Shown here: piece after piece, positions 52,514 to 62,841 of the stretch
Layout: each line of letters opens with the position of its first letter
How positions within the stretch are numbered: the stretch's first letter is position 1
Assembly: GCF_000332815.1 (NCBI RefSeq)
Contig: NZ_AOFD01000022.1
Coordinates: forward strand, 1-63,637
DNA length: 63,637 bases
From: Arthrobacter nitrophenolicus
GTDB lineage: Bacteria > Actinomycetota > Actinomycetes > Actinomycetales > Micrococcaceae
Direction: 5' to 3'
Notes under the pieces: model-generated
Databases searched by the model: none
Seen by the model: only the letters and a program-made list of their open reading frames with translations
Told to the model about the DNA's origin: nothing
Translations under genes and position numbers: made by a program

Positions 52514-53368
52514 CTAGTAGGTCCGGATCAGCTTCCGGAGCAGGACCAGCAGCACTGTCCCGGCGGCAGCCAGTGCCGCCAGCGGCTTCCAGCGTTTTTG
52601 CAGTCCCCCGGTGGAGCCCGAGAGCGCGGCCAGCCGTGCACCGGCGGAGTCCTTCGCACGGAGGGCGAGGGCCTGGCCCTCCCGGACCTTGCCCTGGGCT
52701 GCGGCGAGCAGGTACTGCGCCTGCGTCTTGACGTCCAGCTCGCTGCCGAGCTCGTCGCGGACCTCGGTGAGGTGGTGGCGGCGCTGGTTGAGGCGGCGCG
52801 CCAGCTCAGGTTCGGAAGCGTGCGGGAATTCCTTGTCGTGCTCGGCCGCCTTGGCCGCCTTCTCGGCCTTGGCCTTGGCGGCCGCCTGCTCCTTGGCGGC
52901 CTTGGCAGCCTTTGCCTCGGGACTGTCCGGGTCGAGGACCGCGGCGTTGAAGGCGGAGCCTTCCCTGGCGACACCGACGTCGTGCCTGATGCCCCGGATG
53001 GTTTCTTCCGGAAGCAGGGGCATGGCCTTCTTGAACTTGCGCAGCCCGATAAGTCCGCCGATGAGGGCTATCAGCAGGAACGCCGCGGAGACCAGCAAAG
53101 CTGCCAGCCACGCGGGCATGATGGTGGCCAAACCCATGATGGCCGCGACGATGAGCCCGACCACCAGGAAGGACAGGAAAACCAGTGCAACGGCGAAGAA
53201 GGCGGCAGCGACGCCCACCTGGACGCCTTTGCGCTTGAGCTCGAACTTGGCGAAGGCGATCTCGTCGTTCAGCTGGCGCGGGGCCAGCCGGAAGAGGAGT
53301 TTTAGCGTCCTGGGCAGCGCGGTGATGCGCAATCCGGGGCTGGTGCCCCCGCTGTGACGTCCGCTCAT
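52514..53368 (-). CDS. Actinobacterial holin-X (phage holin superfamily III) membrane protein
   Basis: A 284-residue protein with two adjacent membrane helices (VGVAAAFFAVALVFLSFLVVGLIVA and WLAALLVSAAFLLIALIGGLIGL) preceded by LNDEIAFAKFELKRKG. An Ala/Lys/Glu-rich charged region (about 145-185, predicted coiled coil) and a further C-terminal helix (LAALAAAGTVLLVLLRKLI) follow. It looks like the holin-X family found on actinobacterial chromosomes; despite the name it is not evidence of a prophage here. ATG 53368 (MSGRHSGG) has AAGGCGG before it; the open frame extends to 53515 without conservation. Function unknown. Confidence 0.83.
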   Translation of the reverse strand: MSGRHSGGTSPGLRITALPRTLKLLFRLAPRQLNDEIAFAKFELKRKGVQVGVAAAFFAVALVFLSFLVVGLIVAAIMGLATIMPAWLAALLVSAAFLLIALIGGLIGLRKFKKAMPLLPEETIRGIRHDVGVAREGSAFNAAVLDPDSPEAKAAKAAKEQAAAKAKAEKAAKAAEHDKEFPHASEPELARRLNQRRHHLTEVRDELGSELDVKTQAQYLLAAAQGKVREGQALALRAKDSAGARLAALSGSTGGLQKRWKPLAALAAAGTVLLVLLRKLIRTY

Positions 53369-53542
53369 CGGTTCCGCCTTACTGGTTTTGTTCGATCCGG
53401 CTTCCGTGTCCTGCAGGAAAGTGCTCGGCACAGTCCCCGGCACAAAACTATCATTCAGGTTCAGGGCGAACTTCGGGGCTTGCCGGGCGGCGCGGCCTAC
53501 AACGCTGAAAATCACCGTCCGCCGGGCCTAGGATTGACATCC

Positions 53543-54765
53543 GTGACCACTCCCTCCAATCCGGGCGATTTGCTGAGCCGACGCCGGAAGCTTCTGTACA
53601 TCCTCCTTCTCGGTGCGCTGACGGCGTTGGGTCCGTTCACGATCGACCTCTACCTGCCGGCGTTTCCCGCCTTGGAGGCGAGCCTGGGGGTTACCGAGGC
53701 GCAGGTCCAGCTGACCCTGGCCGGGACGACCGTGGGCTTTGCCTTCGGGCAGCTGGTGGTGGGACCGTTCAGCGACAAGTTCGGCCGGAGGTATCCGCTC
53801 ATCCTGGCCACGGCCCTGCACATCGCCGCGTCGCTGGGAGCGGCCCTGTCCACGGACATCACCACGCTGGGCATCTTCCGGGTGCTGATGGGCGTCGGCG
53901 CTGCCGGCGGCGGCGTGGTTGCGATGGCATGGTGCGTGACCTCTTCTCCGGGTATGCCATGGTGCGGATGTTCTCCCGGATGAGCCTGGTCAACGGCCTG
54001 GCGCCGATCCTGGCACCGGTCATCGGATCGCAACTGCTGCTGGTGATGGAGTGGCCCGGGATCTTCGTCTTCCTTGCCTCCTACGGCACCCTGGTCATCA
54101 TCGCCGCGCTGTTCCTGGTCCGCGAGACCCTTCCGCCGGAAAAGCGCGGCCAGAGCGGCATGACCGTCCGGCAGCGTTACCGCGTGCTCTTCAGCGACCG
54201 GATCTTCGTGGGCCTGCTCATGGTGGCGGGGCTGAATTTCGGCGGGCTCTTCACCTACCTCTCGGCCTCGCCCTTCCTGTTCCAGGACGTGTTCGGATTC
54301 TCCGCGCAGGAATACGGCCTGCTGTTCGGCATCAACTCCCTGGGCATCGTGGCCGGGGTGCAAACCAGCTCCCGCCTCATCCGCCGGGTGCCCCCGCAAT
54401 GGATCCTGGCCGGAGCCACGGCCTGGCTGTTCCTCATGGCCATGCTGATCGTGCTGTTCGACCAGCTGGGCTTTGGCCTGTGGGGCGTCATGGTGCCGCT
54501 GTGGTTCTACATCATGGGCACCGGATTCATGTTCCCCTGCGTCCAGGTCCTGGCGCTTGCCGGCCACGCCTCCCAGGCAGGCACCGCGGCGTCCCTGCTG
54601 GGTGCAGCCACCTTCATGATGGCCGGCCTCATTTCGCCGGTGGTGGGCTGGCTGGGCATCACCAGTGCCACGCCCATGGGGGCTGTGCAGGCCGCCTGCA
54701 TCCTGCTGGCCATCGCAGCCCTCTGGCTGGTGGTCCGCCCGCGCACGGTACCCTCAATCCACTGA
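53543..54765 (+). CDS. MFS multidrug exporter, Bcr/CflA type (frameshifted in this sequence)
   Basis: A 407-residue, 12-helix exporter. The first half shows ILLLGALTALGPFTIDLYLPAF followed by SLGVTEAQVQLTLAGTTVGF, and the family motif FSDKFGRRYPLILATALHI. The frame breaks near 53928 after GGGVVAMA; restoring one C continues MVRDLFSGYAMVRMFSRMSLV and the C-terminal half with GLLFGINSLGIVAGVQTSSRL. The IDLYLPA segment is characteristic of Bcr/CflA drug and sulfonamide exporters. Start GTG 53543 (or TTG 53534). The gene is divergent from the holin-X gene. Drug range not deducible. Confidence 0.87.
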
Positions 54766-54820
54766 AGCACTCCATGGACTGCACCTCCGGCCAGTCCGGC
54801 CAGGTACCGGGAAGGAAGCC

Positions 54821-55012
54821 ATGACCCGCACACCGCACCGCAACGGCCGCGGGCTCTTCCTCGGCGTGGTGCTGGGCGCCGTCGTGGGCTATTTCGCGGG
54901 GCGTGCCCTCGGCAACCCCGCCATGGGCATCGCGCTCGGCGCGGTGGCCGGCGCGGCACTGCTGTACCGCGTCAACCCGGGGCCCTGGCGCCGGGACCGT
55001 GACCGGCCTTAG
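54821..55012 (+). CDS. Small membrane protein (63 residues)
   Basis: A 63-residue protein with one or two hydrophobic helices (GLFLGVVLGAVVGYFAGRALG then MGIALGAVAGAALLYRV) between basic ends (MTRTPHRNGR and RRDRDRP). Glycine-zipper spacing (GxxxG) is evident in the helices. ATG 54821 is preceded by GAAGGAAG, a good ribosome binding site. It lies 55 bases after the MFS gene and may be read with it. No family recognised. Confidence 0.68.
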   Translation: MTRTPHRNGRGLFLGVVLGAVVGYFAGRALGNPAMGIALGAVAGAALLYRVNPGPWRRDRDRP

Positions 55013-55076
55013 CCCGCAGCCACCGGAGCGCCACCTGCCCGGCATCTGCCCCGCTGCGCCCCTCCCGCGATAAAAT

Positions 55077-55489
55077 GTGTCCGTGCCCAGCTGGCAGGAT
55101 CAACCGCCGCTTCCGGCCACATGGCAACGGTGCGACGCCGGGATCCTGCCATTGTGGTGGGAGCGGCTGTGCGCCCAGATGGGACAGCAGTCGGCCACCC
55201 TGTACGCCGCCGGACTCTTTACCGAGGACCGCCGCCGGCCGATCGCCCAATGGTTCAACCCCGCGTTCAAGGCGGCCCTGCTGGTGGCCCCGGAAACCTC
55301 CCCGGAGTGCCCGTGCAGCGGTTCGGGATCTTCTACGCGCCGCCGGACGCAGGAGTTGTACGGATCCACTCGGCCCCGCATGAATGGAGCCCGCGGCAGC
55401 CGCGCCGGTCCCCCACGGAAAAGGAAGCCTTCGAGGCCGCCATCGCCGAGGCCGAGAGGTTCCTGCAGGTGGAAATGGATTTCGTCTGA
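55077..55489 (+). CDS. Small protein of unknown function (frameshifted in this sequence)
   Basis: About 137 residues once one base is restored. The first part reads WQRCDAGILPLWWERLCAQM and TLYAAGLFTEDRRRPIAQWF, then LLVAPETSP. At about 55305 one G is missing; the continuation is GVPVQRFGIFYAPPDAGVVR and later EAFEAAIAEAERFLQVEMDF. The composition (Trp-rich, acidic C-terminus) is protein-like in both parts. Start GTG 55077 or GTG 55083. No family is recognised. It is followed by a strong terminator shared with the tRNA-Asn gene on the other strand. Confidence 0.6.
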
Positions 55490-55492
55490 CAT

Positions 55493-55534
55493 AAAAAGTC
55501 CCCGTCCTTCCAGCTGGAAGGACGGGGACTTTTT
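55493..55534. terminator. Bidirectional terminator, 42-base perfect palindrome
   Basis: The sequence is identical to its own reverse complement over 42 bases (AAAAAGTCCCCGTCCTTCCAG and its mirror). As RNA it would form a 19-pair or longer stem with minimal loop, flanked by A and T runs. It ends the small-protein gene on the plus strand and the first tRNA-Asn gene on the minus strand. Confidence 0.9.
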
Positions 55535-55540
55535 GGTGAG

Positions 55541-55613
55541 CTCCTCCTGCTGGACTTGAACCAGCAACCCTTCGATTAACAGTCGAATGCTCTGCCAATT
55601 GAGCTAAGGAGGA
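55541..55613 (-). tRNA. tRNA-Asn (GTT), copy 1
   Basis: A 73-base cloverleaf: acceptor TCCTCCT with AGGAGGA, D-arm GCTC...GAGC, anticodon loop CTGTTAA (anticodon GTT), T-arm CTGG-TTCAAGT-CCAG. CCA is not encoded. Identical throughout to the copy at 55760-55832. Confidence 0.95.
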
Positions 55614-55720
55614 ATGAAGCAGGTATGACATTAGCAAAGGTGCCCGGCGAAAGTGAAATCGGCGGATTTCCGCGGCAGAACGGGCTGCTCCCGGACGCAC
55701 GGCAACCCGTCGGGGCAACA

Positions 55721-55755
55721 AAAATCCCCGCTCCGGAAGACCGGAACGGGGATTG
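55721..55755 (-). terminator. Terminator after the second tRNA-Asn gene
   Basis: AATCCCCGCTCCGG (55723-55736) pairs with CCGGAACGGGGATT (55741-55754), one mismatch, with a 4-base loop and a T-run on the minus strand (AAAAATC read in reverse). Confidence 0.8.
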
Positions 55756-55759
55756 GAAG

Positions 55760-55832
55760 CTCCTCCTGCTGGACTTGAACCAGCAACCCTTCGATTAACA
55801 GTCGAATGCTCTGCCAATTGAGCTAAGGAGGA
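55760..55832 (-). tRNA. tRNA-Asn (GTT), copy 2
   Basis: Identical 73-base sequence to the gene at 55541-55613, in the same orientation and 146 bases away from it. Each copy has its own terminator, so they look like separately terminated tandem duplicates. Confidence 0.95.
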
Positions 55833-55909
55833 ATGAAGCGGGTATTAGCCTAGCAAACACTCCGCCGGGAAACGAAATCGGGGAACCGGACCGCTGCCAG
55901 GCGGGCGGG

Positions 55910-57834
55910 CTACGCCTCGGCGCGCAGGGCCCGGCGTTCCATTTCCAGCATCAGCAGTTCCCGGTTGAGCCGCTGGTAGGTTTCCGGATCCGACGCCGGG
56001 TCCAGCCGCTGCAGCTGGCCCATCTTGTCCGCCTTGACCCGGGTGATCTGCAGCTCGAACAGGCGGGACAGGATGTCCCGGCAGTACTTCTGCACCGCTT
56101 CCTCCGTGCTCGCGGGCAGTGGCACCACAGCCAGCTCGGATACCAGCGGCCGCAGCGGTTCCGGCACCTCATGCATCACGTGCTCCACCCACCGCACGGG
56201 ATCAACCACCAGGCCCGGCCCGGTGGCACGCATGGCGTCGTGGACGGCCTGGAATGCAGGGGTGGCGAACCTGGCAGTGGCGAACCGGTCCCACACGCCT
56301 CCTTCCAGCAGGGACGGCATCTGGAGCGCCACCTCGAGCGCCTGGCGCTCCATGGAGGCCACGGGGTCCCGGGGGTCCGGCCGGTGGTAGGACGGCACGG
56401 CGCCCGACGGCGGCCCGGCAGCCACGCCTGGTCCCCCGGCTGGAGCCGGCACGGCCTGCTGGCCCTGGGGCTGCGGGCCGGGTGCGGGCGGGCGTCCGGC
56501 ATCGCCACGCTTGACCGCTGCATTCACGAGCCGCAGCACCTCGTTCGGGTCCGGCATGCCCAGCCAGCCCGTGAGCGCCTGGCAGTAGCCGGTCCGGGTG
56601 GAAGCGTCCCGGATGGCCGCCACCACGGGCACGGAGGCTTTCAGGCCCTGCACGCGGCCTTCCACGGTGTCCAGGTTGAACTGCTTCAGCGTGGCGCGGA
56701 TGGCGAATTCGAACAGCGGCCGGCGGGATTGCACCAGCGCGTGCACCGCTTCGTCACCCTTGCTTTGGCGCAGGTCGCAGGGGTCGGCGCCGCTGGGCTC
56801 CACGGCCACGTAGGTCTGGGCGGTGAAGCGCTGGTCTTCCTCGAAGGCCCGCAGTGCGGCCTTCTGGCCGGCGGCGTCGCCGTCAAAGCAGAAGATCACC
56901 TCTCCCCCGGTGCCGTCATCGGACAGCAGCCGGCGGGCAATCTTGATGTGTTCGGTGCCGAAGGCGGTGCCGCAGGTGGCCACCGCCGTCGTGATTCCCG
57001 CAAGGTGGCACGCCATGACATCGGTGTAGCCCTCCACCACCACCAGCTGCCGGTCCTTCGCGATGCTGCGTTTGCCGAGGTCGATGCCGTAGAGGACCTG
57101 GGACTTCTTGTACAGCGCCGTTTCCGGGGTGTTGAGATACTTGGGCCCCTGGTCGTCCTCGTAGAGCCTGCGGGCACCGAAGCCGATGGTGTCGCCGGCG
57201 ATGTCCCGGATAGGCCAGATCAGGCGGCCACGGAAACGGTCGTAAATCCCCCGGTTCCCTTCGGAAAACATGCCCGTCAGCTTCAGCTCGGCGTCGGTGA
57301 AGCCGCGCCCGCGCAGGTGTTTGAGGAGCGCGTCCCAGCCTTGCGGGGCGTAGCCGCAGCCGAAGTGCTCCGCCGCCGCGCGGTCAAAGCCGCGGCCGTG
57401 CAGGAAGGTCCGGGCCTCCGCCGCACCCGGGGTCAGCAGCTGGGCGCGGAAGAATTCGTCCGCGATCTTGTGGGCGTCCAGCAGCCGCTGCCGGCGGCCC
57501 ACTTCCTCCCGGTTGGGGCCGGTGCCGCCGTCCTCGTACCGCAGCTCGTAGCCGATGCGGGCCGCGAGTTTCTCGACGGCCTCCTGGAACGAGCTGTGGT
57601 CCTGCTTCTGGACGAAGGCGATGACGTCGCCGTCCTCGCCGCAGCCGAAGCAGTGGTAGCGGCCCACCTGGGGCCGGACGGTGAACGACGGCGAGCGCTC
57701 GTCATGGAACGGGCACAGGCCCTTGAAGGTCCCCAGCCGGCGCCCTTGAGCGTGACGTAGCCGTCAACAACTTCCTTGATGTCCGTGCGCTGGCGTACTT
57801 CGTCAATATCTTCGCGTTTGATCAGGCCGGCCAC
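55910..57834 (-). CDS. dnaG: DNA primase (frameshifted in this sequence)
   Basis: DnaG makes RNA primers at the replication fork. The N-terminus MAGLIKREDIDEVRQRTDIK and the zinc-binding part with YHCFGCGEDGDVIAFVQKQD are clear. The Toprim domain has VVVEGYTDVMACHLAGITT and IFCFDGDAAGQKAALRA. A roughly 80-residue Pro/Gln/Gly-rich linker precedes the helicase-binding C-terminal domain. The frame is broken near 57736: VDGYVTLKGAG must continue LGTFKGLCPFHDERSPSFTV, needing one extra C. With it the protein is 641 residues, normal for this group. As an essential replication gene, the break is most probably a sequence error. dgt lies immediately upstream, reading 5' to 3' along dgt-dnaG? No: both are on the minus strand, with dgt upstream of dnaG. 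Confidence 0.92.
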
Positions 57835-57898
57835 AGAGTAATCCTAGTGTCGGGGTACGACGGCGGCCGGCAGGCCGAGACGGACGTCACCACCGCCT

Positions 57899-57926
57899 TC
57901 ATCACCACAGCGTTCATCACCACAGG
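57899..57926. repeat. Short tandem repeat at the end of dgt
   Basis: TTCATCACCACAG occurs twice (57899-57911 and 57914-57926), a 15-base period. One copy overlaps the dgt stop codon, the other is just outside. It looks like a slippage duplication that would hardly change the protein. Confidence 0.65.
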
Positions 57927-59228
57927 GACGGCAGGCTCCCCACCAGGCGCTCGTACATGGCCAGGGCCGATCCGTCCGTCAGCGACGCCACCTGGTCGAT
58001 GACGACGCGGAGCCGGGCGCCGTCGTCGGCTGCGTCCCGCCAGTCGGCGGCGAACATCGGTTCCAGGTGCCGGTCCCCCGTGGCGCTGAGCGCGGTGACG
58101 AGGGCGTGCAGCACCTCCCGCTGCCGCTCGTAGATGGCTGCCGGTGCTCGGTGGTCATCACGAACGTGGTGGCCAGGCCCTTCATGACGGCGATCTCCAT
58201 GACCGTTTCGTCCGGGACCATGAGCTGGGCGCCGTAGCGGGTGAGCCTGCCCGGTCCGTACACGGCACGGGTGGTTTCCAGCGCGCTCTGGCAGAACCGG
58301 CCAATCAGCTGGCTGGTCATGTTCTTCAGGGCGGCCATGGACTTGCGGCTGCCGTCAGCCTCCCGGACCCACACGTCCGTGGCCTCGAGCCGGGCCAGGG
58401 CGGCGTCAATTGCCGCGGGGTCGTTGTGGGGCAGGTACCACTGCTTGGCGTAGCCACCACGCGGGCGCGGTGGTCCGGATTGTCCATCCAGCGGAGCTGG
58501 AAGTGCCCGGCCACGATGGCGTCCTCCACGTCGTGGACGGAATAGGAGATGTCGTCCGCGAGGTCCATGACCTGCGCTTCCAGGCAGGAGCGGCGCTCGG
58601 GTGCGCCCTGGCGGATCCAGTTGAAGATGGGAAGGTCATCCTCGTAGGCGCCGAACTTGCTGGTGCGCTGGCCGTGGATGACCGGGGCTTCCAGCGCGGA
58701 CCACGGGTACTTGGCGGCCGCGTCCAGGCTGGCGCGGGTGAGATTCAGTCCGGCCGGCTGTCCATCCGCGGTCAGCACCTTGGGCTCGAGGCGGGTCAGG
58801 AGCCGGAGGGTCTGGGCGTTGCCCTCGAAGCCGCCGATGGCATGCGCCACCTCGTTGAGAGCCGACTCGCCGTTGTGCCCGAACGGCGGGTGGCCCAGGT
58901 CATGGCTCAGGCATGCGGTGTCAACCACATCGGGATCGCAGCCCAGGGCACGGCCCAGTTCACGGCCCACCTGGGCCACTTCCAGGCTGTGAGTCAGGCG
59001 GGTCCGGACAAAGTCGTCGGTGTCCGGTGCCACCACCTGCGTCTTGGCCCCAAGCCGGCGCAGGGCGGAGGAATGCAGGACGCGCGCTCGGTCGCGCTCG
59101 AAGTCGGAACGGTACGTGCTCTTGGGCGGCTCCTCCACCCAGCGGGCGGAATCGTTAGCGTCGTAGGCGGCGCCCGGCACGGCGGCCGGCACGGGCAGGG
59201 GACTTTCAGCCAAGGGAGTTTCAGCCAC
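57917..59228 (-). CDS. dgt: Deoxyguanosinetriphosphate triphosphohydrolase (twice frameshifted in this sequence)
   Basis: An HD-domain dNTP triphosphohydrolase of the dGTPase group. It shows [19 protein letters not shown] [40 protein letters not shown], and the metal-binding [20 protein letters not shown] (HD). Further on are [19 protein letters not shown] and [20 protein letters not shown]. Two one-base losses break it: near 58455 (RVV must join [12 protein letters not shown]) and near 58138 (TTEHRQ must join [14 protein letters not shown]). Fully restored it is 437 residues. Start is GTG 59228, overlapping the dusB stop by eight bases. It lies upstream of dnaG, a pairing seen in many actinobacteria. 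Confidence 0.9.
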
Positions 59229-60402
59229 CGGAAACGTCCAGCTCCGCGGCGGCGATGTCCTTCGACTGTGCGTCGTTGAGCGCCCGCGAGTCCAGCCAGT
59301 CCTTGGGCAGCGCCGGCTTCTTCGGTGATCCTGCGCGGCCGCGCGGGCCCTCGGAATCGACGCCGGGATAGGGCACCTCAGGGTCCAGCTCGTCCAGGAG
59401 CGAGCGCAGGACCTCAAGTGTCGGCACCGTGGCGAGCTTGGCACGCAGGTCCCCGCCCACCGGGTACCCCTTGAAGTACCAGGCCATATGCTTGCGGATC
59501 TCCCGGAGCGCCTTGTACTCGTCGCCGCCGAAGGTTTCGATCATGAGCTGCGCGTGGCGGTACACGCCGTCGGCCACCTGGCGCAGGTTGGGCCGGTGGC
59601 GCTCGTCGCTGCCCTCGAACGCGGCCTGCAGGTCACCGAACAGCCACGGCCGGCCCTGGCAGCCGCGTCCCACCACCACGCCGTCCACGCCTGTTTCGCG
59701 GACCATCCGGACGGCGTCCTCCGCGGACCAGATGTCCCCGTTGCCGAGCACGGGGATGTCCGGCAGGGCTTCGCGGAGCCGGGCGATGGCGGACCAGTCC
59801 GCCTGGCCGGAATAGAACTGGGCGGCGGTGCGGCCATGGAGCGCGACGGCGGCGACGCCGGAATCGCGCGCGATCCGGCCGGCGTCGAGGTAGGTGAGAT
59901 GGTCGTCGTCGATGCCCTTGCGCATCTTGATGGTCAGCGGGATGTTGCCCTTGGCGGCTTCCTTGACAGCGGTCTGCACGATCGACGTGAAGAGGTCGAT
60001 CTTCCAGGGCAGGGCCGAACCGCCGCCGCGCCTGGTGACTTTCGGGACGGGGCAGCCGAAGTTCAGGTCGATGTGGTCGGCACGGTCCTCCTCCACAAGC
60101 ATCCGCACGGCGGCGCCCACGGTAACCGGGTCCACACCGTACAGCTGGACTGACCGGACCTTCTCGTCGTCGTCATGGGAGATGATCCGGAGGGATTCGG
60201 GGGTCCGTTCAACCAGCGCGCGGGAGGTGACCATCTCCGCCACGTACATGCCGCCGCCGTACTCACGGCAGAGCCTGCGGAACGCGGAGTTGGTGATGCC
60301 GGCCATGGGCGCCAGGATCACCGGCGTGTCCACGGTGATGGGACCCAGCTTCAGGGGCGGGAGTTCCAGCTTGGGGGCGGGAGGAGTTGCTGCAACAGTC
60401 AC
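59221..60402 (-). CDS. dusB: tRNA-dihydrouridine synthase
   Basis: A 393-residue FMN enzyme reducing specific uridines in the tRNA D-loop. It has [20 protein letters not shown], the active-site Cys in [40 protein letters not shown], then [21 protein letters not shown] and FMN phosphate-binding [17 protein letters not shown], and [18 protein letters not shown]. The helical C-terminal domain follows. It corresponds to the DusB-like single enzyme of actinobacteria. It is the first gene of dusB-dgt-dnaG and overlaps dgt by eight bases, so the three are likely one transcript. Confidence 0.93.
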   Translation of the reverse strand: MTVAATPPAPKLELPPLKLGPITVDTPVILAPMAGITNSAFRRLCREYGGGMYVAEMVTSRALVERTPESLRIISHDDDEKVRSVQLYGVDPVTVGAAVRMLVEEDRADHIDLNFGCPVPKVTRRGGGSALPWKIDLFTSIVQTAVKEAAKGNIPLTIKMRKGIDDDHLTYLDAGRIARDSGVAAVALHGRTAAQFYSGQADWSAIARLREALPDIPVLGNGDIWSAEDAVRMVRETGVDGVVVGRGCQGRPWLFGDLQAAFEGSDERHRPNLRQVADGVYRHAQLMIETFGGDEYKALREIRKHMAWYFKGYPVGGDLRAKLATVPTLEVLRSLLDELDPEVPYPGVDSEGPRGRAGSPKKPALPKDWLDSRALNDAQSKDIAAAELDVSGG

Positions 60403-60467
60403 CTTTCCATTGTTGCAAAGGCGGGCAAATCGGCTCCGCCGACGCCTTCAACCGCCGCCAGCAGCGG

Positions 60468-61952
60468 TCAGCCCCTGTCCGCCGCCCGCCGGCCGCGGCG
60501 CGTCGTTGGCGCCCCGTTATCCCCTTCGGCGCGGTCCATCCCGTCAGAGGCGCGCCTGGTCCGCCCTTCAAGTGCCGCGGCCGCGAGCGAACCAGTGTCG
60601 TCGACGTCGTCCGCCAGTTGCCGGCCGCCGTCGGTTGTCCCCGGTCCCGGCACCGGGGTTTCGGTTATTCCGACGGCGGGCGCCGCGGGCCGGACGCCGG
60701 TCGCCTTGACCACCAGGACGGCGATCAGGGTGGTGACCGGGATGGCCAGGACAAGGCCGATGGAGCCCACCAGGGTGCGGATCACTTCCTCGGAAAGTTC
60801 GGCGCTGGTGAGTGTCTCCCCCAGCGGCCGGTCGTAGAGCATCACGATGATGAGGATGGGCAGCGCCGCGCCCGCGTAGGCAAACGCGATGGTATACACG
60901 GTGGAGGCGATGTGGTCGCGGCCGATCCGCATGGCGGAGGTGAACAGCTTGCGTGCACTGCTGGCCGGCGCGAGTTCATAGAGCTCCCACACCGCGGACG
61001 ACTGGGTGATGGTCACGTCGTTGAGCACGCCCAGGCCGGAGATGATGAGACCGCACAGGATCACACCGGTGATGGAAATGTTGGACGACGTGTTCACCAG
61101 GGTGGTGGCATCGTGGTTGCCCACCCCGGCCAGGTTGGCGGCATCCGTGGCCCAGGCCGCCAGCAGTGCCGTGATGCCCAGGCCGAAGATGGTCCCCAGC
61201 AGCGCCGTGGAAGTCCGGGCCGAGAATCCGTGGGCAAAGTACAGGACCCCGATCATGATCACCGTGGACCCCACCAGCGCCAGCAGCAGCGGCGGCTTGC
61301 CTTCAACCAGGCCGGGAAGCATGAAGCTGGCCAGCACGAAGTACGCGCCCACCAGCCCGATCAGGGCCCGCAACCCCCGCCAGCGTGCGACGGCGATGAC
61401 CACCACCGCGTAGAGCAGTGCCAGCAGGACAATGGGCAGGGTGCGGACGAAGTCCACGAAGATGTAGGCCGGGGCGCCCTGCGAGGACGGCGCGCCCTGC
61501 GCGTTGGACAGGTTCAGGTAGCGGATCTGGTCCCCCGCCTTGACCCCGTGCGACTTGGCGACATCCGGGTTGATGACCACCTTGACCGGGCTTCCGCCCT
61601 TGTCCGGCTCGGTGAAGGCGAAGGTGCAGTCCGAGCCCTGCCCGGGATTCTGCTGTGTTTGGCCCTGCTGTGTTGGGCCCTGCTGGGCCGCCCCCTGCAT
61701 GCAGTTCTCCGTCACCACGCTTTGGATGGTGCCGGTATCGAACGTCACGCCGGGAGCCGCCGAATACGGGTTGGCCAGGGAAATGCCTTCCTTGCTTCCC
61801 GAAGGCCAGAGCATCGCCATGCCCGCAAGTGTCAGCAGCGTGATGGGAATCAAGACCGCCGCCAGGATCCTGTTGGCTTTCCGCCGGGCAGCCATCGCCT
61901 CCGGCGTCGGCTCCGAATGACCTTGGGAAGCGTGGGAGTGGCCGGCGTCCAT
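60468..61952 (-). CDS. YibE/F family membrane protein
   Basis: A 494-residue protein with one N-terminal helix (ILAAVLIPITLLTLAGMAML), an extracytoplasmic domain of about 115 residues and then seven or so helices. The outer domain contains a Gln/Pro/Thr-rich loop (QQGPTQQGQTQQNPGQGSD). The helices include VLLALLYAVVVIAVARWRGL, RALIGLVGAYFVLASFMLPG, then the family segment GLIISGLGVLNDVTITQSSA and RIGRDHIASTVYTIAFAYAG. The C-terminal tail (about 75 residues) is polar and Arg-rich. YibE/F proteins occur widely in Gram-positives; a transport role is suspected but not established. Confidence 0.85.
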   Translation of the reverse strand: MDAGHSHASQGHSEPTPEAMAARRKANRILAAVLIPITLLTLAGMAMLWPSGSKEGISLANPYSAAPGVTFDTGTIQSVVTENCMQGAAQQGPTQQGQTQQNPGQGSDCTFAFTEPDKGGSPVKVVINPDVAKSHGVKAGDQIRYLNLSNAQGAPSSQGAPAYIFVDFVRTLPIVLLALLYAVVVIAVARWRGLRALIGLVGAYFVLASFMLPGLVEGKPPLLLALVGSTVIMIGVLYFAHGFSARTSTALLGTIFGLGITALLAAWATDAANLAGVGNHDATTLVNTSSNISITGVILCGLIISGLGVLNDVTITQSSAVWELYELAPASSARKLFTSAMRIGRDHIASTVYTIAFAYAGAALPILIIVMLYDRPLGETLTSAELSEEVIRTLVGSIGLVLAIPVTTLIAVLVVKATGVRPAAPAVGITETPVPGPGTTDGGRQLADDVDDTGSLAAAALEGRTRRASDGMDRAEGDNGAPTTRRGRRAADRG

Positions 61953-62028
61953 CAGCAGTGAAACCTCATACGTTGAACTCTACGTCCGGCACCGTAGTTG
62001 ATAAATGGATCAGTGGGAGGTAGCAGGA

Positions 62029-62784
62029 GTGGCCAACCGAAGCACCGATGACAACAGTGGGCAGGCGTCCGGAAGCGGTCCGGAGCCCGTCCACCAGGCC
62101 GTGCTGGGTGTCCTGGAAGCATCCGGGCCCACCCGGGGCGTTGCCTTGGTGTTGCATGGCGGCAAGTCCCACAGCCGGGAGCCGGTGGAGGCCCGGCACC
62201 TGAGTCCTGCGCGGATGGTGCCGTTCGCCAGGCACCTGCACCGGGCGGGACGGAAACACGGCCTGGCCGTATGGTCGCTGCGGAACAGCGTCCGCGGCTG
62301 GAACGGACCGGACATGGCTCCGCTGCAGGACGCCCGCTGGGCCCTGCGGCAGATCGAGGAGCAGCATCCTGGGGTGCCCGTCTACCTGCTGGGCCATTCA
62401 ATGGGCGGACTGACGGCTGTCTGCGCGGCGGACCATCCGCAGGTGGAGGCCGTGGTGGCCCTGGCGCCGTGGCTCAGCCCGCAGACTCCCGTGGCCAACG
62501 TGGCGGGCAGGAAGGTCCTGATTGTGCACGGCACCAACGACCGCTGGACCAGCCCTTCCCAGTCTCTGGCGTTTGCGCGCCGGGCCTCTGCGGAAGCGGC
62601 CAGCATGCAGTACGTGGCGCTGCAGGGAGCAGGGCATTTCATGCTCCGGAAGGTCCGCCTTTGGCAGACCCTTGCCACCGGTTTCGTTATCAAGTCCTTC
62701 AGCGAGGGCACCGGCGCGGAGGTCCGGCCGTCCCGCGCCTTCAGCCAACTGTTGCCGGAGTCGTCGGTCCAGGTCACCCTGTGA
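62029..62784 (+). CDS. Alpha/beta hydrolase
   Basis: A 251-residue serine hydrolase of the alpha/beta fold. Visible are the oxyanion loop LVLHGGKSHSRE, the nucleophile elbow YLLGHSMGGLTA (GHSMG, Ser near residue 126), the acid in VLIVHGTNDRWTSP and the catalytic His in LQGAGHFMLRK. Substrate unknown; small esters or lipids are possible. I chose GTG 62029 because GGGAGG lies 9 bases before it; the frame extends to ATG 62005, which would remove that ribosome binding site from its place. It is followed by the acyltransferase gene 57 bases later. Confidence 0.87.
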   Translation: MANRSTDDNSGQASGSGPEPVHQAVLGVLEASGPTRGVALVLHGGKSHSREPVEARHLSPARMVPFARHLHRAGRKHGLAVWSLRNSVRGWNGPDMAPLQDARWALRQIEEQHPGVPVYLLGHSMGGLTAVCAADHPQVEAVVALAPWLSPQTPVANVAGRKVLIVHGTNDRWTSPSQSLAFARRASAEAASMQYVALQGAGHFMLRKVRLWQTLATGFVIKSFSEGTGAEVRPSRAFSQLLPESSVQVTL

Positions 62785-62841
62785 TCCCGGTCCCGGTACC
62801 AGCAGCCTGACGTTTGCCTGACCCCTCCAAAGGAACCCCGC

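Noticed and set aside
52514..53368. Prophage remnant because of the holin-X protein
   Set aside because: Holin-X proteins are common chromosomal genes in actinobacteria, and no other phage gene is near.
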